A stretch of DNA of 64,000 bases from Desmodesmus armatus (GCA_007449985.2 VIIQ02000175.1:124001-188000); one strand, 5' to 3'; counted from the first letter of the stretch, positions 11,649 to 21,665 are shown. The notes: generated by a model not told the origin, from the letters alone. Numbers and translations: made by a program.

Positions 11649-13381
11649 CCTTATGCTGTCAGGAACAACCCAAGCAGTGTCCTTTGTCAACTCAGCAGGC
11701 AATGGCGCCCGCAACATGCAGCAGCATCAACAGCAGCAACAGCTAGTACACACAGACAGCAGAATGCTCTTGATAAGCTTCTGGCACCACATTGTACACC
11801 ACACAGCTGATCAGTCAGTGCCCCCCCCCTCCCTCCCTCCCCCCCCCCCCCCCTCACCTGTACCAGCTGTGGTCCCAGTGCTGCATCAGCCTCCTGCACC
11901 GCAGCACACAGCAGGCCACGACGCGCAGCAGCACCCGGCGCAGCCTGGTACGCAGCCTTGAACGAAGCAGCAGCAGCAGCAGCTGAGGCGCCACTACCAC
12001 TCCCTCCAGCACCTAGCTGCTGCTGCTGCTGCTGTTTCAGAGGTGGTGTGAACAGTGGTTGTGCGGCCAGGAAAGCTGCCTCCCACTTGCTTGGCTGTGC
12101 TGGCCGTGTCCTGCAGGGTGGAATGGTGCTGACCTGGTGCTGGGGCCCCACAGGCCTGGGCTCAGGCAGGCCGTAGGGGATGCCGCTGCTGGGGCCCTTG
12201 GTGGGTGATGGGGCTGACTTGGGGGCGGGGCTGCGCTTGCTGGTGCTGCTGGGGAGGGGGGAGTCATCCTCCTCCAGGAAGGCGTGGGGCTCGTCAACGG
12301 GGGACACGTACTGCCTGAGAGGGTGTTTTGTGCGGGGGGGGGGGGGGGGGACACAGAGGGAGGGGTGAGGGGGTGAGCAGGGACAGAAATAGTCAAGCGA
12401 CACATGTACTGCCTGAGGGGTGTGTGTGTGCGGGGGGGGGGGTGTCCAGTGCGATTCACAACACAGCCGCACGAAGCTGGCGGCAGGCGTGCAACATTTG
12501 CAGGCAGTGGGCACCGTGGTTGGAGCTCTCGGCAGGTTATGACCTGCCATTGATGAGGGAATGCATGCAATTTCAAGAACTGGGCGGCAACAAGTTATTG
12601 TGTGGCGGGTTGGTAAAGGTGAATAGGCAGCGATGCCTGGTGGCAAAAAAACAGCAGTGATCACCACCATGACCAAGGTGGCCGGAGGCTGCCAGGTGCG
12701 TCAAAGAGTGCATGTAAATGTACAGCTGTGAACGCACGTGGCAGCCTCAGGCTGCCTCGGTCACAGCAGATGCAGGTGAAAACAGCCCAGGAAATTGCCA
12801 GCTGGCAGGTATCAGCCTGTACAACTGGCGGCTTGCACTACGTTTGCGTTTCAGCTTGTTTGGCATGAGGCTCATTGGCGACTCAGTGCAGTGATGTCAT
12901 GACAGTGGGTGGAGTTGCAGGTGTGGTGCACCAGAAAAAGCGGTGTGTGATATAGGGGCCCTGCATGTCTGGCCTGTCGACCGGCAGCTTTGCACAGGAG
13001 GTGAGGTGAGGCTTTGCAAGTAATCCATACCAGATGCAGACGTTTTGGTTGAGGGGCATGTTGCATTGACGAACAGCAGGCTGAAGGGTGTGTCTGCCTT
13101 TTGGAGGGCATTCAGTGCAGCAATTCAGAGGTGGTGTGACACAGCCCTCAACACCCCGATGTGTCGGCAGGGTCATGCGTATGAGTCAGCAAAGTGGTAG
13201 GGCATGCCAAGCCAAGCCCAGAGCGCCTCGAAAGCAGAAGATAGACTCACAAGAGGGAAGAATCGAAGAAATCATCATTGACCCGCGCAGTTCGACGAGC
13301 ACGGCCACTCCTCCTCAGGCTGTGTGGTCCAGAGCCGGACAGGGGGTCTGCAGCAGCCCGGACGCTCGCCCCTCCGGACAT
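8919..13381 (-). CDS. ELM2-SANT domain protein, paralog B
   Basis: Six exons on the minus strand: 13381-13251, 12314-11858, 11577-11498, 11254-11078, 10745-10026 and 9744-8919, summing to 797 codons. Exon 1 encodes LRRSGRARRTARV and FFDSSL, matching copy A. Exon 2 carries the ELM2-like block (VGPQHQ, CRTRPAQP) and runs to LGPQLVQ. Exon 3 is the conserved 80-base SANT exon (WQPHEELLFCLGM). Exon 4 (177 bases) combines what are two exons of 33 and 144 bases in copies A and C (CDKYRFFKYIRQ, HELNGYYHNVWKTR). Exon 5 holds Ala, Gln and Lys runs ending PEMPTYP. Exon 6 is a helical segment followed by poly-Gln. A corepressor-type role with histone deacetylase is inferred from the family. The last ~75 residues after NWLRNAQ lose resemblance to copy A, and a gtgggc donor there may lead to an unseen exon. 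Confidence 0.75.
9451..9491. repeat. (CTG)n tract coding poly-Gln in copy B
   Basis: About thirteen CTG units on +, read as CAG on the coding strand. They give the Gln run in the last exon of ELM2-SANT copy B. A second shorter run follows the VAVLLP spacer. Confidence 0.85.
10509..10549. repeat. (CTG)n tract coding poly-Ala in copy B
   Basis: A triplet tract of the same composition as the poly-Gln one, but read in the GCA frame, so it encodes an Ala run in exon 5 of copy B. Confidence 0.85.
10746..10776. repeat. (CAG)n abutting a copy B splice acceptor
   Basis: About ten CAG units on +. On the minus strand (CTG)n ends in the ctgcag acceptor of the exon starting at 10745, so the microsatellite is the pyrimidine tract. 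Confidence 0.85.
11578..11648. repeat. (CAG)23 abutting a copy B splice acceptor
   Basis: About 23 uninterrupted CAG units, the longest triplet tract in the window. On the coding minus strand it forms (CTG)n ending at the acceptor of the 80-base SANT exon (11577-11498). Copy A carries a hexamer repeat in the homologous intron position. Confidence 0.88.
12301..12445. repeat. Duplicated splice-acceptor segment of copy B exon 2
   Basis: 12301-12350 and about 12398-12442 share the order: a variant of acacgtactgcctgag, then a GT-rich stretch, then a G-only run. Each is a potential minus-strand acceptor (ctcag before GCAGTAC). Only the inner one continues into the conserved ELM2 exon. Confidence 0.7.
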
Positions 13382-14189
13382 TGGTGAGACGTAGACCCGG
13401 GCTAAGGGTTTGAGGGATTGGCACGGCCTCGCAGTGTGTACGTGATGCTGCGAGCGGGGTGGAGGAAGTATTGGCCCGCAAATCCGTGTACGTCACCGAC
13501 GAGCAGGGAACCTGCACAAAAACAGTTTCAAAATGCTGAGCTGCATATAGATTTGGCAATGTATACCCGAAACGGGCAAGGTTGGAGGGAGCCAAAAAAG
13601 CTGACAGCAGACAGGTCCAACATGCTTGCTCCCACGTGCTGGCTGCATTGAACACACCTTTTGATCAGCTTGTCATAATACTGAATGGATTTGGAACCTA
13701 CAGGAAGGCGTGAGCAAATTGACCCAGAGATTATGCGGATTTGTTGCGTTCGTAAGGAAGTGATCACTGCTGAATGCCGGGCAAGCTGCTGAATTCACGG
13801 AGGGACGTACAGAGAGGATATTGGCGTTGCAAGTTGCGGCGGGTTTTGGCGAGGTTTCCGACTCCATTGCGCGGAGGCAGGGCATGGGCTTTATAAGTAA
13901 CCCTGACAACCCTTTGAGGTGAGTGTCGTGTGTGTAAGGCAGCTGCATGCATGCACAGTGCGGCGATGCGTCGCAAACTGTCGCGGGGAACCAGCGGTGG
14001 CAGGTTGAAATCTCCCGAGGATGCTGCCAGGCCTGAAAAAGGCACAGCCACCAACACACACGTCATACACGTCGTGACGTTGGACATCAGCCGGATGTCC
14101 TGGCCGCAGCCGGGTCGACGGGGCTCTTTCAGCCAGCTGCAGCTGGGTGGGAGACTACACTACGGGAAACCGTCCTCTTATACGGCGCT
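13382..14189. other. Divergent promoter region between copy B and the 14.4-kb gene
   Basis: About 0.8 kb between minus-strand copy B and the plus-strand gene at 14443. No convincing coding exon other than possible 5' untranslated sequence was seen. It contains a minus-strand TATA-like element. Confidence 0.45.
13889..13898 (-). promoter_or_regulatory. TATA-like box upstream of copy B
   Basis: The minus strand reads ttataaagcc about 500 bases upstream of the proposed ATG of ELM2-SANT copy B. It would need a long leader or a 5' untranslated exon to serve that gene. Confidence 0.3.
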
Positions 14190-14400
14190 GTAAACTTGCA
14201 ATTACACCGCTCATTTACATTGTTTACATTGTAAACACCAGCCACCTGGAGGTAAAACTGTAAAGCCAGCGTAATCTGCTTGTAAGACCGTAAGAGCTGA
14301 AATAAACCATCTTTAAAACAGAAATTGCCTGTAATAAAGTGGTAAAGCTACAGAAACAAACATTACAACTCGCGTAACTCCCAACGGCATGACCGTTGCA
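14190..14400. other. AT-rich module packed with GTAA/TTAC motifs
   Basis: Within ~210 bases more than a dozen GTAA or TTAC words occur on both strands (tgtaaac, tttacat, ggtaaaa, cgtaa and similar), far denser than the surroundings. It lies directly 5' of the gene at 14443, so a promoter role is possible. A second module of the same character is at 21454-21665. Confidence 0.6.
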
Positions 14401-14442
14401 GTGACTAAAGAGGGCGCCGCTGCATATACCGCAGACTAGCTT

Positions 14443-16041
14443 ATGCAGCGTAGTTGTCAAGCCAATCTGACGTTCCATGGAAGCCTCCATCGATCGATTC
14501 GCGCCTGCAGACCGCTGTGCTGCAGCAGACAGAAGCTCAGCGTACCTAAGCTCAAGATCAATGATCAAGTGCTTGGAACGCTTACATACATCGTCAGTTC
14601 TTGTCTGAGGCAGGCAGGCGACGGCTGGCGTCTTCAGCAGACATACAGACGTGATGTGATCTGGCAGGTGGTTGGGTAAGGTCCATTGTCTGCCTGTGCG
14701 CGTGGCGGTCTCTGCCGGTGCATCTCATGTTGAATATACTGAAGGGCATACGTTGTTGGCCTGTGTGCAGCCAGGCCAGCCAGGTTCGACCAATGGCTGG
14801 GCAGTGCTGCAAGCACTCATGAGCAGCAGCAGTTGCATCCCCACAGGCAACCCGCTTCACCACAGCCTGCAGGTGAGGTTGGGCTCTCCATGAATGTGTT
14901 CAGTTAAGGGGTGGCATTCTGTTTGAGCTGCGATGAGATCACATGCATTCAAGGGTGTTCTTGGTTGCTATTGCCAAGGGGACTGGTGACAGTCAGAGCG
15001 ACGTCAATTGCTGTACAGTGCCTCTGACTGCAGCCTTCACCATGTTTGAGTGTGCTGCTGTAACACAGCAGCAGCACTGAGAGGTGGTACAGCAGCAGTA
15101 CTGAGAGGTGATCCAGGCTGGGGGAGCAAGCGCCTGTGGGCAGCAGCAAGTGGCATGCATTGCCATGGATACACGTGACACCTGTGTTTGCTTCCACGTA
15201 CTGCACAGTGCCACTTTACCTCACTGCCGTCGTTTCTGGTGTCTGCAGGTTCTGTACTTGGGCTGAGATGCTCGTATCCAGGATGTTCAGCTACATTGGC
15301 TGAGCGAGGTGCTGTCTGCCAAGATGCCACCGACACCGTTCTGCGTTGCCTCTCCAATAGCACTCATCATGGTGAGTGGCAGCCCTGACAGCAAGCCATG
15401 TGCCTGCGGTATGGCAACAGCTTGGGAGTATGGTTCGTCTGCAGTTGTTGGCAGGGCGCTGAGCGACTGCTGCCTGATGTGGCTAAAAGTGGTGAAATTA
15501 TCCAGAGAAATTAGTTCAATCCTGGCAGAGACAGCATCTTGAGAGTGTTGCAGCTGGTTTCACACCGCGGTGCTCTGTGCAAGTCACAACTTCAACCAAC
15601 CCATCCTTGCAACTTTGTCTCTGCAGGTCTTCTGGCTACTTGCTAGCGCTGGGCTGCTGAAGGTCCAGCTACCGGCCGGTCTGCCGCCACTTGCATGGCC
15701 GTCATTTGCGGAACAACACTGTGTAAGTCTTGTGCTGTATACCTGTTGGTATGCCAATATCGTGGCAAGTCATGTCACCCCAGCCTTGAGCTGCCTTGAT
15801 CTTGCTGCCGTGTTCTTTGCGCTGCTATGGCAAAGCAGTATCGTTGCACTAGTCAGGCTGAGGCATTTTTGGCTGAGCATTTACTCAGCGGTACTGATTC
15901 TGACTGGCCAGCACGCTTGATCACACTCTTGGTCAGGAGATGAGATGCTGAGATATGCGGTGTGCTATGTGGCTGCAGGTCTTTGAGCGGGCAAGGCTGC
16001 GGCATCAGCTTACACAAGACGACACACAGCTATGGCACTAG
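14443..16041 (+). CDS. Unrecognised small membrane protein, possible organelle targeting
   Basis: Five exons, all phase 0: 14443-14667, 14771-14872, 15282-15371, 15627-15722 and 15979-16041 (stop TAG), totalling 191 codons plus stop. I do not recognise the family. The N-terminus (MQRSCQANLTFHGSLHRS) is Arg/Ser rich and lacks acids, like a mitochondrial or plastid transit peptide. Exons 3 and 4 join to form one hydrophobic helix (PFCVASPIALIM then VFWLLASAGLL), a likely membrane span. The helix is continuous only when the intron is removed, which supports the model. The C-terminus is charged (ERARLRHQLTQDD). The exon 3 acceptor (tatccag) has a weak pyrimidine tract. The 3' flank becomes GT-rich, consistent with + transcription. 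Confidence 0.5.
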
Positions 16042-17229
16042 CTGAGCGCAGGGAGGTTGTGTTGTATGCATTTGATTGCGGCAGTGTTGTCCGCCCTAAT
16101 GTTGAGGGGGCATCCAGGTGATCATGGCATGACAGTGCCTGATGTTGTGTGTGTGGTTGGGTTTGGCTGCGGTTGTGTTGTACGCCGGGTCTGTTGCAAG
16201 CAAGCACCAGAACGCCAGGAGATGTGCACATCAAGGGATGTGGCGTGCTTTCAAAGAACATGCTCGCCGTGTTCTTGCTTGTCATGCATGTGTAGATGGC
16301 TTCCTTGTTGTTTGGGTTGGCTCTGCACATGAGCACAGCATGGTGGGTGTTTGTGTGTGCCCTGTGGGGTGCTGCGTAGTTGCGGGTGTTGCAGGTCTAC
16401 ATGTTAAGAGGGTAACGCATACAGTGTGCAATCAAAGGCTATGGGGGTTGTTTCTTGGAGTTGATGCAACAGTAGTACAGCTGCAGGGGTGCAAGCATGC
16501 CGCCAGTGGCTGCACTGCTGCTAGCATGCAGGCTGCACCGTGGACACCTGCAGCTGCTTGTGGCTCCTGCAGGCCAGCTGGCAAAGCCCGCCGTTCTCTT
16601 AGATGTCAGCAACATGTAGTGGTGCTGCATGCTGAAAAGCATCAACACAGGGGATCGCATATGGCAGTACAGATAGAGAGTTGCGGCAGGCACCTGGAAC
16701 AGTCACCGCTCCCACGCAGATAAGGGATTCGCGTACAGGGCCCCGTTGGGCAGCGTAAGTTCACGAATAATTATCGATGGACCTAAAAACAATGTTTTTG
16801 ATACCGTTTGGCGCTGGCGTGACTGTCATAACTTGGCTTGAATCTGCCAACCCCCCCAAGTCCCCCAGCCACACTGTACAAGTCATGGCACAGGCCAACA
16901 CCAACCTGCAGCAGCGTGTCCCAACCTTAAATGGTATCCATATGAATTGTTTTGCATCAGTTAGGGCGCTGTCAGTACCCTGTAGGTGCCCAGCTCACAC
17001 AGAATGCAGCAAGGTCACAGGGACAGCCAGAGTATGGCAGCTCCAGGCCTGCATGCTGCCCTTGATATGGACATTCTGGCCCAGGTGTTGGGGCTTCGGA
17101 CAGCTACAGACTGCCAAGCTGTGACCCCAGTTGCCCTCAGTTTGAAACTGGTTTGAATAGTTGCAGTCCCAGGCCTGCGGCGTTGCTTCATACACGCCAA
17201 CACAGCCTGTCTGCCTGTGTCCTGTGGTG
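16042..17229. other. 3' flank and intergenic DNA before the helicase remnant
   Basis: 16.04-16.5 kb is GT-rich on +, like other 3' flanks here. 16.7-17.2 kb has neutral composition. A 193-codon open frame at 16142-16723 has no recognisable features and is likely fortuitous. Confidence 0.4.
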
Positions 17230-17302
17230 AGCTCAGTGTCTTTCACAAACAAGCATGCGCCGCCTCCATGTGTGCCATTGCAACAGCACAACACACCCAA
17301 AC
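17230..17302 (+). repeat. Left arm of a 73-bp inverted repeat flanking the helicase remnant
   Basis: The 73 bases from agctcagtgtctttcac onward are the exact reverse complement of 19157-19229. A (CA)n run (17302-17326) follows on the inner side. No target-site duplication could be seen outside the arms. Confidence 0.9.
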
Positions 17303-17610
17303 ACACACACACACACACACACACACGCAGCAAGAGGCAGTGCAGGCAGACAGCAGACACATCCACTCACCATGGCCAATTCCGCACGACCAGGGGCAAA
17401 GGCCAGCGTAGACGATCTCAGGGACGCCATCCACTTGGCCCCAGTATGGGAGACCTGCGCAGCGCAAGCACGCCACGCAGGTGAGTTTGGTTGTCGACAT
17501 GAGGGGCATGGCAAAGGCTTGGGGGCCGGCAGAGAGAATGGCGCAAAAGGGATCAGCAGCAGCAAGGCCCAAAGGGAAGGAAGGGAAAGACGCGAGAAGA
17601 CATTGATGAG

Positions 17611-19080
17611 GTGTCTCAGGTGAACAAGCAGCTGATGACACTTGTCATTATCGTGGTCATGCTGGTGAAGCCTCAGCTGAATGTTGTGATTGGCGGTGAT
17701 GCTCGGCAGATCCCATGTCCGCCTGAGTATCGGGGTTCGCCACATGCTTTCTTCTTCGAGAGTGCGCTGTGGGACCTGTTGGGTGTGAAGTTTTGTGAGG
17801 TTACGCAGTATTTGAGGGACCCTGCGATCGCGTCCATTGTGCAGGCCCTGGCTGATGGGCAGAACACGCCTGTTGTGTACCATCACCTGCTCCCGCGGTT
17901 CGAGGATGAGCCTGGTGTTGTGGTGCCGCCGGGAGCCACTAGGCTTTACGTGTTTGCGAAGAACAGAGATCGCAACGACTGGAATGCGCAGGCATTTGCG
18001 TCTGGCATGCTGGCTGCTGGGAGCCCACCCACTCGCATCCCCTGGTTTGTGGGGACCCCGCCCAACCACCGCCGTGACGAAGTGTATCTCAAGGCGTTCT
18101 ATCACACGCTGGAAATGATTGAATGCTCTGTGCTGCGCAACTGTGGGTTGGAACCTGGTACGGAGGGGTTCCACTGCAACCCTTGGTTGGATGCTTTTCA
18201 GGGTATGAGGGTGATTTTCTCTCATTCCTGCGAGTGCTTTCAGCATGTGCAGCACGCACCTGGCAGCACTGTCACGAGCGGCCCTCGCGTGCAGGTTGGG
18301 AAGGGGCAGCTTGGCGAGGTTGTGGGGTTTGAGGAGGTGCCCTCTGTTGAGTTTCATAAGTGGCTGGCGTCGAATGTGCAGCCTGGAGCTGTGGGGTGGG
18401 GGTGCAGTTATGGGATGCATTCGGGGAGGCTCGTATGTGACAGTCACAACGGGCGGAGCGATGCACTTGGTGCTGCTGGTGAGGCAGGCGCTGCTGTGGC
18501 TGCTGCTGTGTTCTGGCCGGTGGTCACCTTCCGCGACAAGCATGGCAAAGTAGCACGTGTGGTTGTGCCGCACATCACTGTTCGTGAGAGCCGCTGGCGT
18601 GGCGTGGCTAAGGCCACCGCTGCTGTTGCTTTTGTGCCCCTGCACTCTGGCTATGCGGTCAATTGCCAGCAGATGCAGGGCATGACCATCAAGGATCGCC
18701 TGCTGTACCTTGTGGCAGACATCACGTCTGGGTACTGGCTGCAGGGGCTGGCAGCAGTCATGGTCACCAGGACCACTGAGCTGGCGCGGTTGATTTTCAA
18801 GGTCCCTGTTTACATCTGGGCACGGAAGAAGCGGAACTGGTTTTTGGTGTACCCACCTGGGCTTGCATGGTTGCGAAAGTGCCGGCAGTCTGGCTTTGCA
18901 TCGGGGCATGGTGCAGGTGTGCAGGATGTCGATTGGAGCACACGCAGGCAGCGTGTGTGGGCCAAGGTTGTGGAACTGCAGCACTGCACACTGGATGAGT
19001 TGGGGGGTTCGGCAGCAAAGCTGCAGGAATTGGAGGCGGAGTTCCATGCAGCAGGTGGCGTCAAGGCTGTGGGGTGCTAA
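17611..19080 (+). CDS. PIF1-type SF1 helicase remnant, C-terminal part
   Basis: One open frame ends with TAA at 19078-19080. It remains open back to about 17503, and 17611 is only the first GTG codon. DIDEVSQVNKQLM resembles the Walker B motif of PIF1/RecD-like helicases. GGDARQIPCP resembles motif III (GDxxQLPP). FFESALWDLLG with EVTQYLRD follows as in PIF1. NCQQMQGMTI and VMVTRTTELARL resemble motifs V and VI (normally HKxQG and ALSR). Key residues of the late motifs differ from consensus, and no Walker A loop was found upstream. The reading frame therefore looks like a decayed or incomplete helicase. Perfect inverted repeats bracket it, suggesting a mobile-element passenger or remnant. Alternatives are a missed upstream exon or a captured host helicase fragment. 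Confidence 0.6.
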   Translation: MSQVNKQLMTLVIIVVMLVKPQLNVVIGGDARQIPCPPEYRGSPHAFFFESALWDLLGVKFCEVTQYLRDPAIASIVQALADGQNTPVVYHHLLPRFEDEPGVVVPPGATRLYVFAKNRDRNDWNAQAFASGMLAAGSPPTRIPWFVGTPPNHRRDEVYLKAFYHTLEMIECSVLRNCGLEPGTEGFHCNPWLDAFQGMRVIFSHSCECFQHVQHAPGSTVTSGPRVQVGKGQLGEVVGFEEVPSVEFHKWLASNVQPGAVGWGCSYGMHSGRLVCDSHNGRSDALGAAGEAGAAVAAAVFWPVVTFRDKHGKVARVVVPHITVRESRWRGVAKATAAVAFVPLHSGYAVNCQQMQGMTIKDRLLYLVADITSGYWLQGLAAVMVTRTTELARLIFKVPVYIWARKKRNWFLVYPPGLAWLRKCRQSGFASGHGAGVQDVDWSTRRQRVWAKVVELQHCTLDELGGSAAKLQELEAEFHAAGGVKAVGC

Positions 19081-19156
19081 GCATGCAGGTGCTGCAGGAT
19101 GCAGGTTTTCAAAGGGGGTGTGGGTGTGCTCAAGAATGCACAGGACAGGGGGTGTA

Positions 19157-19229
19157 GTTTGGGTGTGTTGTGCTGTTGCAATGGCACACATGGAGGCGGC
19201 GCATGCTTGTTTGTGAAAGACACTGAGCT
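19157..19229 (-). repeat. Right arm of the 73-bp inverted repeat
   Basis: Reverse complement of 17230-17302 without mismatch. It begins about 77 bases after the helicase stop codon. Confidence 0.9.
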
Positions 19230-19351
19230 GACGTAATTTTGCAGGATGTTGGCTGCAAGGTCGTGTGCCACACTGTTTCCGCCAAAAGGTTGCAGGATTA
19301 TGCAGGCTTTCGCAGGTTGCATATCTTGAGCGGGTGTGTGCTTGTGCATGC

Positions 19352-19376
19352 ATGACAAATGTCTGTAATTGAGTGT
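19352..19376. repeat. 25-base motif shared with the fold-back element
   Basis: The 25 bases beginning atgacaaatgtctgtaat recur exactly at 20463-20487 and, inverted, at about 20995-21019 inside the fold-back arms. This links the helicase flank with the fold-back element. Confidence 0.85.
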
Positions 19377-20028
19377 GCGTGTAAGTGAGTGTGCGTGTGG
19401 TGCGCGTTGATGTTGGTGCGTAGTGGGTCACTGTTGATGTGGGTGTACAGTGTGCAACTGCTGTCTTGCCGCACAGCGCGTTATTGTTGTGTTGCTTCAG
19501 GTGTACAGTGTGTTACTGCTGTGGCTGCTGTCTTTATTATGCACAGTGTGTTACTGTTACGTTGCTTCGGGTGCATAGTGGGTGTTGATGTGGGTGTACA
19601 GTGTGTTACTGCTGTTTGATGCACGGTGTGTTGCTGTTGTGTTGGGTCAGGTGCACTGCTGTAAGTGAAGTCTTGATGCACAGTGATGTGCGGCACAACC
19701 ACACGTGCTACTTTGCCCTATCCACAGTGCGTTACTGTTGCGTTGCTTCAAGTGCATAGTGGGTGTTGATGTGGGTGTACAGTGTGTTACTGCTGTTTGA
19801 TGCACAGTGTGTTACTGTTGTGTTGGGTCAGGTGCACTGATGTCTTGATGCACAGTGGGTCACTGCTGTGTTGATGTTGTTATTGGTGTTCAGTGTGTGA
19901 CTGCGTTGCAGTTGCACTTACACATGATCGCAGGTAACTGGGCAATTTCCAGCAATCTGGACTGGGGCGGGGGCGGCCATGGCAGCTGGCCACACTAGTT
20001 CAAGCATGCCCAACTGCTTGTGCATGTG
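19377..20028. repeat. GT-rich tandem repeats, ~187-base period
   Basis: 19541-19665 and 19728-19850 are near copies of a GT-rich segment (gtgggtgttgatgtgggtgt and flanks) at a period of about 187 bases. Shorter gtgtacagtgtgttactg units also repeat from 19440. No coding potential recognised. Confidence 0.75.
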
Positions 20029-21453
20029 GCACCACACACAGGCTGGAAGGCTTGCAGTGCAGCAAGTGCCTATAGCTATGGGAGTGGCAGAGTCTTCAGG
20101 CGAAGCTCAACGTCAGTGAAAACCCAACATACAGCATGCTTGATGAACAATGACTGCTGGTCTATGGGATTGCCAAGTTGCACCAAGGGCTGGGTAGGGC
20201 TGAATTGATCTGAAATGGGTACAGTTCAGGGTGGAGTTGCTGTGGCAGGATTGGGCTTCTGAGATCTGACGAGATGCCTGACAGAGAGCCTTATAAAAAT
20301 GCCAGCACCCCTGTTACCCCTTTTAGCGCATACAAAACGCTCTGTCAAGGCCCGCTATTAGTAACTGTGCAGGTAACAGGCCATTGACAGAAAATGGCTT
20401 TGACATTGACATTGACATTGAAGTTGATTTTAATCGGTAACCAGTATTTGGCAACCCGTGATATGACAAATGTCTGTAATTGAGTGTTTGTTGGACCTGT
20501 AAGGCAGGGGGGCTGTCTGCCCCCCTGGACCCCCGCCAACAGTACTGTTGTGCTGCAAGAGAGACAGCAGCACCACACACATACACTTGCTGGACCTGTA
20601 AGGCAGGGGGCTGTCTGCCCCCCTGGACCCCCGCCGGCATTGACTGTAGTGCAGCAACACTTCGAAGTGATCGCGGGGGCAAGGGGGGCGGCTAGCCCCC
20701 CTGCCTTGCAGGACCAGCAAGTGCCTGAATGAATGTTGTGCAGCAAGACAGGCAGTAATCGCGGGGTCCAGGTCCAGCAAGTGTATGTGTATGGTGCTGC
20801 TGTCTCTCTTGCCAAGAGTGCAGCAGTGCAGCACAACAGTACCGGTGGCGGGGGTCCAGGGGGCAGACAGCCCCCCTGCCTTACAAGTCCAGCAAGTGTA
20901 TGTGTGTGGTGCTGCTGTCTCTCTTGCAGCACAACAGTACTGTTGGCGGGGGTCCAGGGGGGCAGACAGCCCCCCTGCCTTACAGGTCCAACAAACACTC
21001 AATTACAGACATTTGTCATATCACGGGTTGCCAAATACTGGTTACCGATTAAAATCAACTTCAATGTCAATGTCAATGTCAAAGCCATTTTCTGTCAATG
21101 GCCTGTTACCTGCACAGTTACTAATAGCGGGCCTTGACAGAGCGTTTTGTATGCGCTAAAAGGGGTAACAGGGGTGCTGGCATTTTTATAAGGCTCTCTG
21201 TCAGGCATCTCGTCAGATCTCAGAAGCCCAATCCTGCCACAGCAACTCCACCCTGAACTGTACCCATTTCAGATCAATTCAGCCCTACCCAGCCCTTGGT
21301 GCAACTTGGCAATCCCATAGACCAGCAGTCATTGTTCATCAAGCATGCTGTATGTTGGGTTTTCACTGACGTTGAGCTTCGCCTGAAGACTCTGCCACTC
21401 CCATAGCTATAGGCACTTGCTGCACTGCAAGCCTTCCAGCCTGTGTGTGGTGC
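20029..21453. mobile_element. Fold-back element, ~600-bp inverted arms
   Basis: The sequence from 20029 inward to about 20632 is repeated in inverse orientation from 21453 inward to about 20848. The match is nearly base-perfect. A ~215-base loop lies between the arms. Inside each arm are a TATA-like ttataaaaatg (20290-20300 and mirror), a run of three gacatt units, and two ~99-base subunits containing the palindromic gggggctgtctgccccc. The identical peptides read from both strands are artefacts of this symmetry. No transposase was found. It could be a fold-back transposon, a large MITE-like element, or a source of hairpin RNA. The ends carry no obvious target-site duplication. Confidence 0.88.
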
Positions 21454-21665
21454 GACGATATTTACTGAATATTACCGCAGAACGCAGGTGTTACGTGCGT
21501 AAAGCGCAGTTTACTTGCCTTTTTTGCAGTTTACTTGGCCTCTTTACATCAAGGTAAACCGGTAAAGTTGAAGCACTTTTACCAGCGTTTTACGCCCGCC
21601 AGTGAAGGTTTACGCAAACTCTTACGCAGAATTACTGGTTTGTAAAAATGTTTACGCCGCGAAAG
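21454..21665. other. Second GTAA/TTAC-rich AT-rich module
   Basis: Directly abuts the right end of the fold-back element. It is dense in tttac, gtaaa, ttacg and cgtaa words on both strands, similar in character but not alignable by eye to 14190-14400. Confidence 0.6.

Noticed and set aside
17233..19431. A 732-codon open frame antisense to the helicase remnant
   Set aside because: It has no recognisable domain and reads through the inverted repeat. Its His/Gln/Cys-rich composition is what the antisense of a GC-rich coding frame produces; the sense strand carries the helicase motifs.
20323..21159. Identical ~120-residue proteins on opposite strands
   Set aside because: They are mirror translations of the fold-back arms, with no conserved domain; not evidence of genes.
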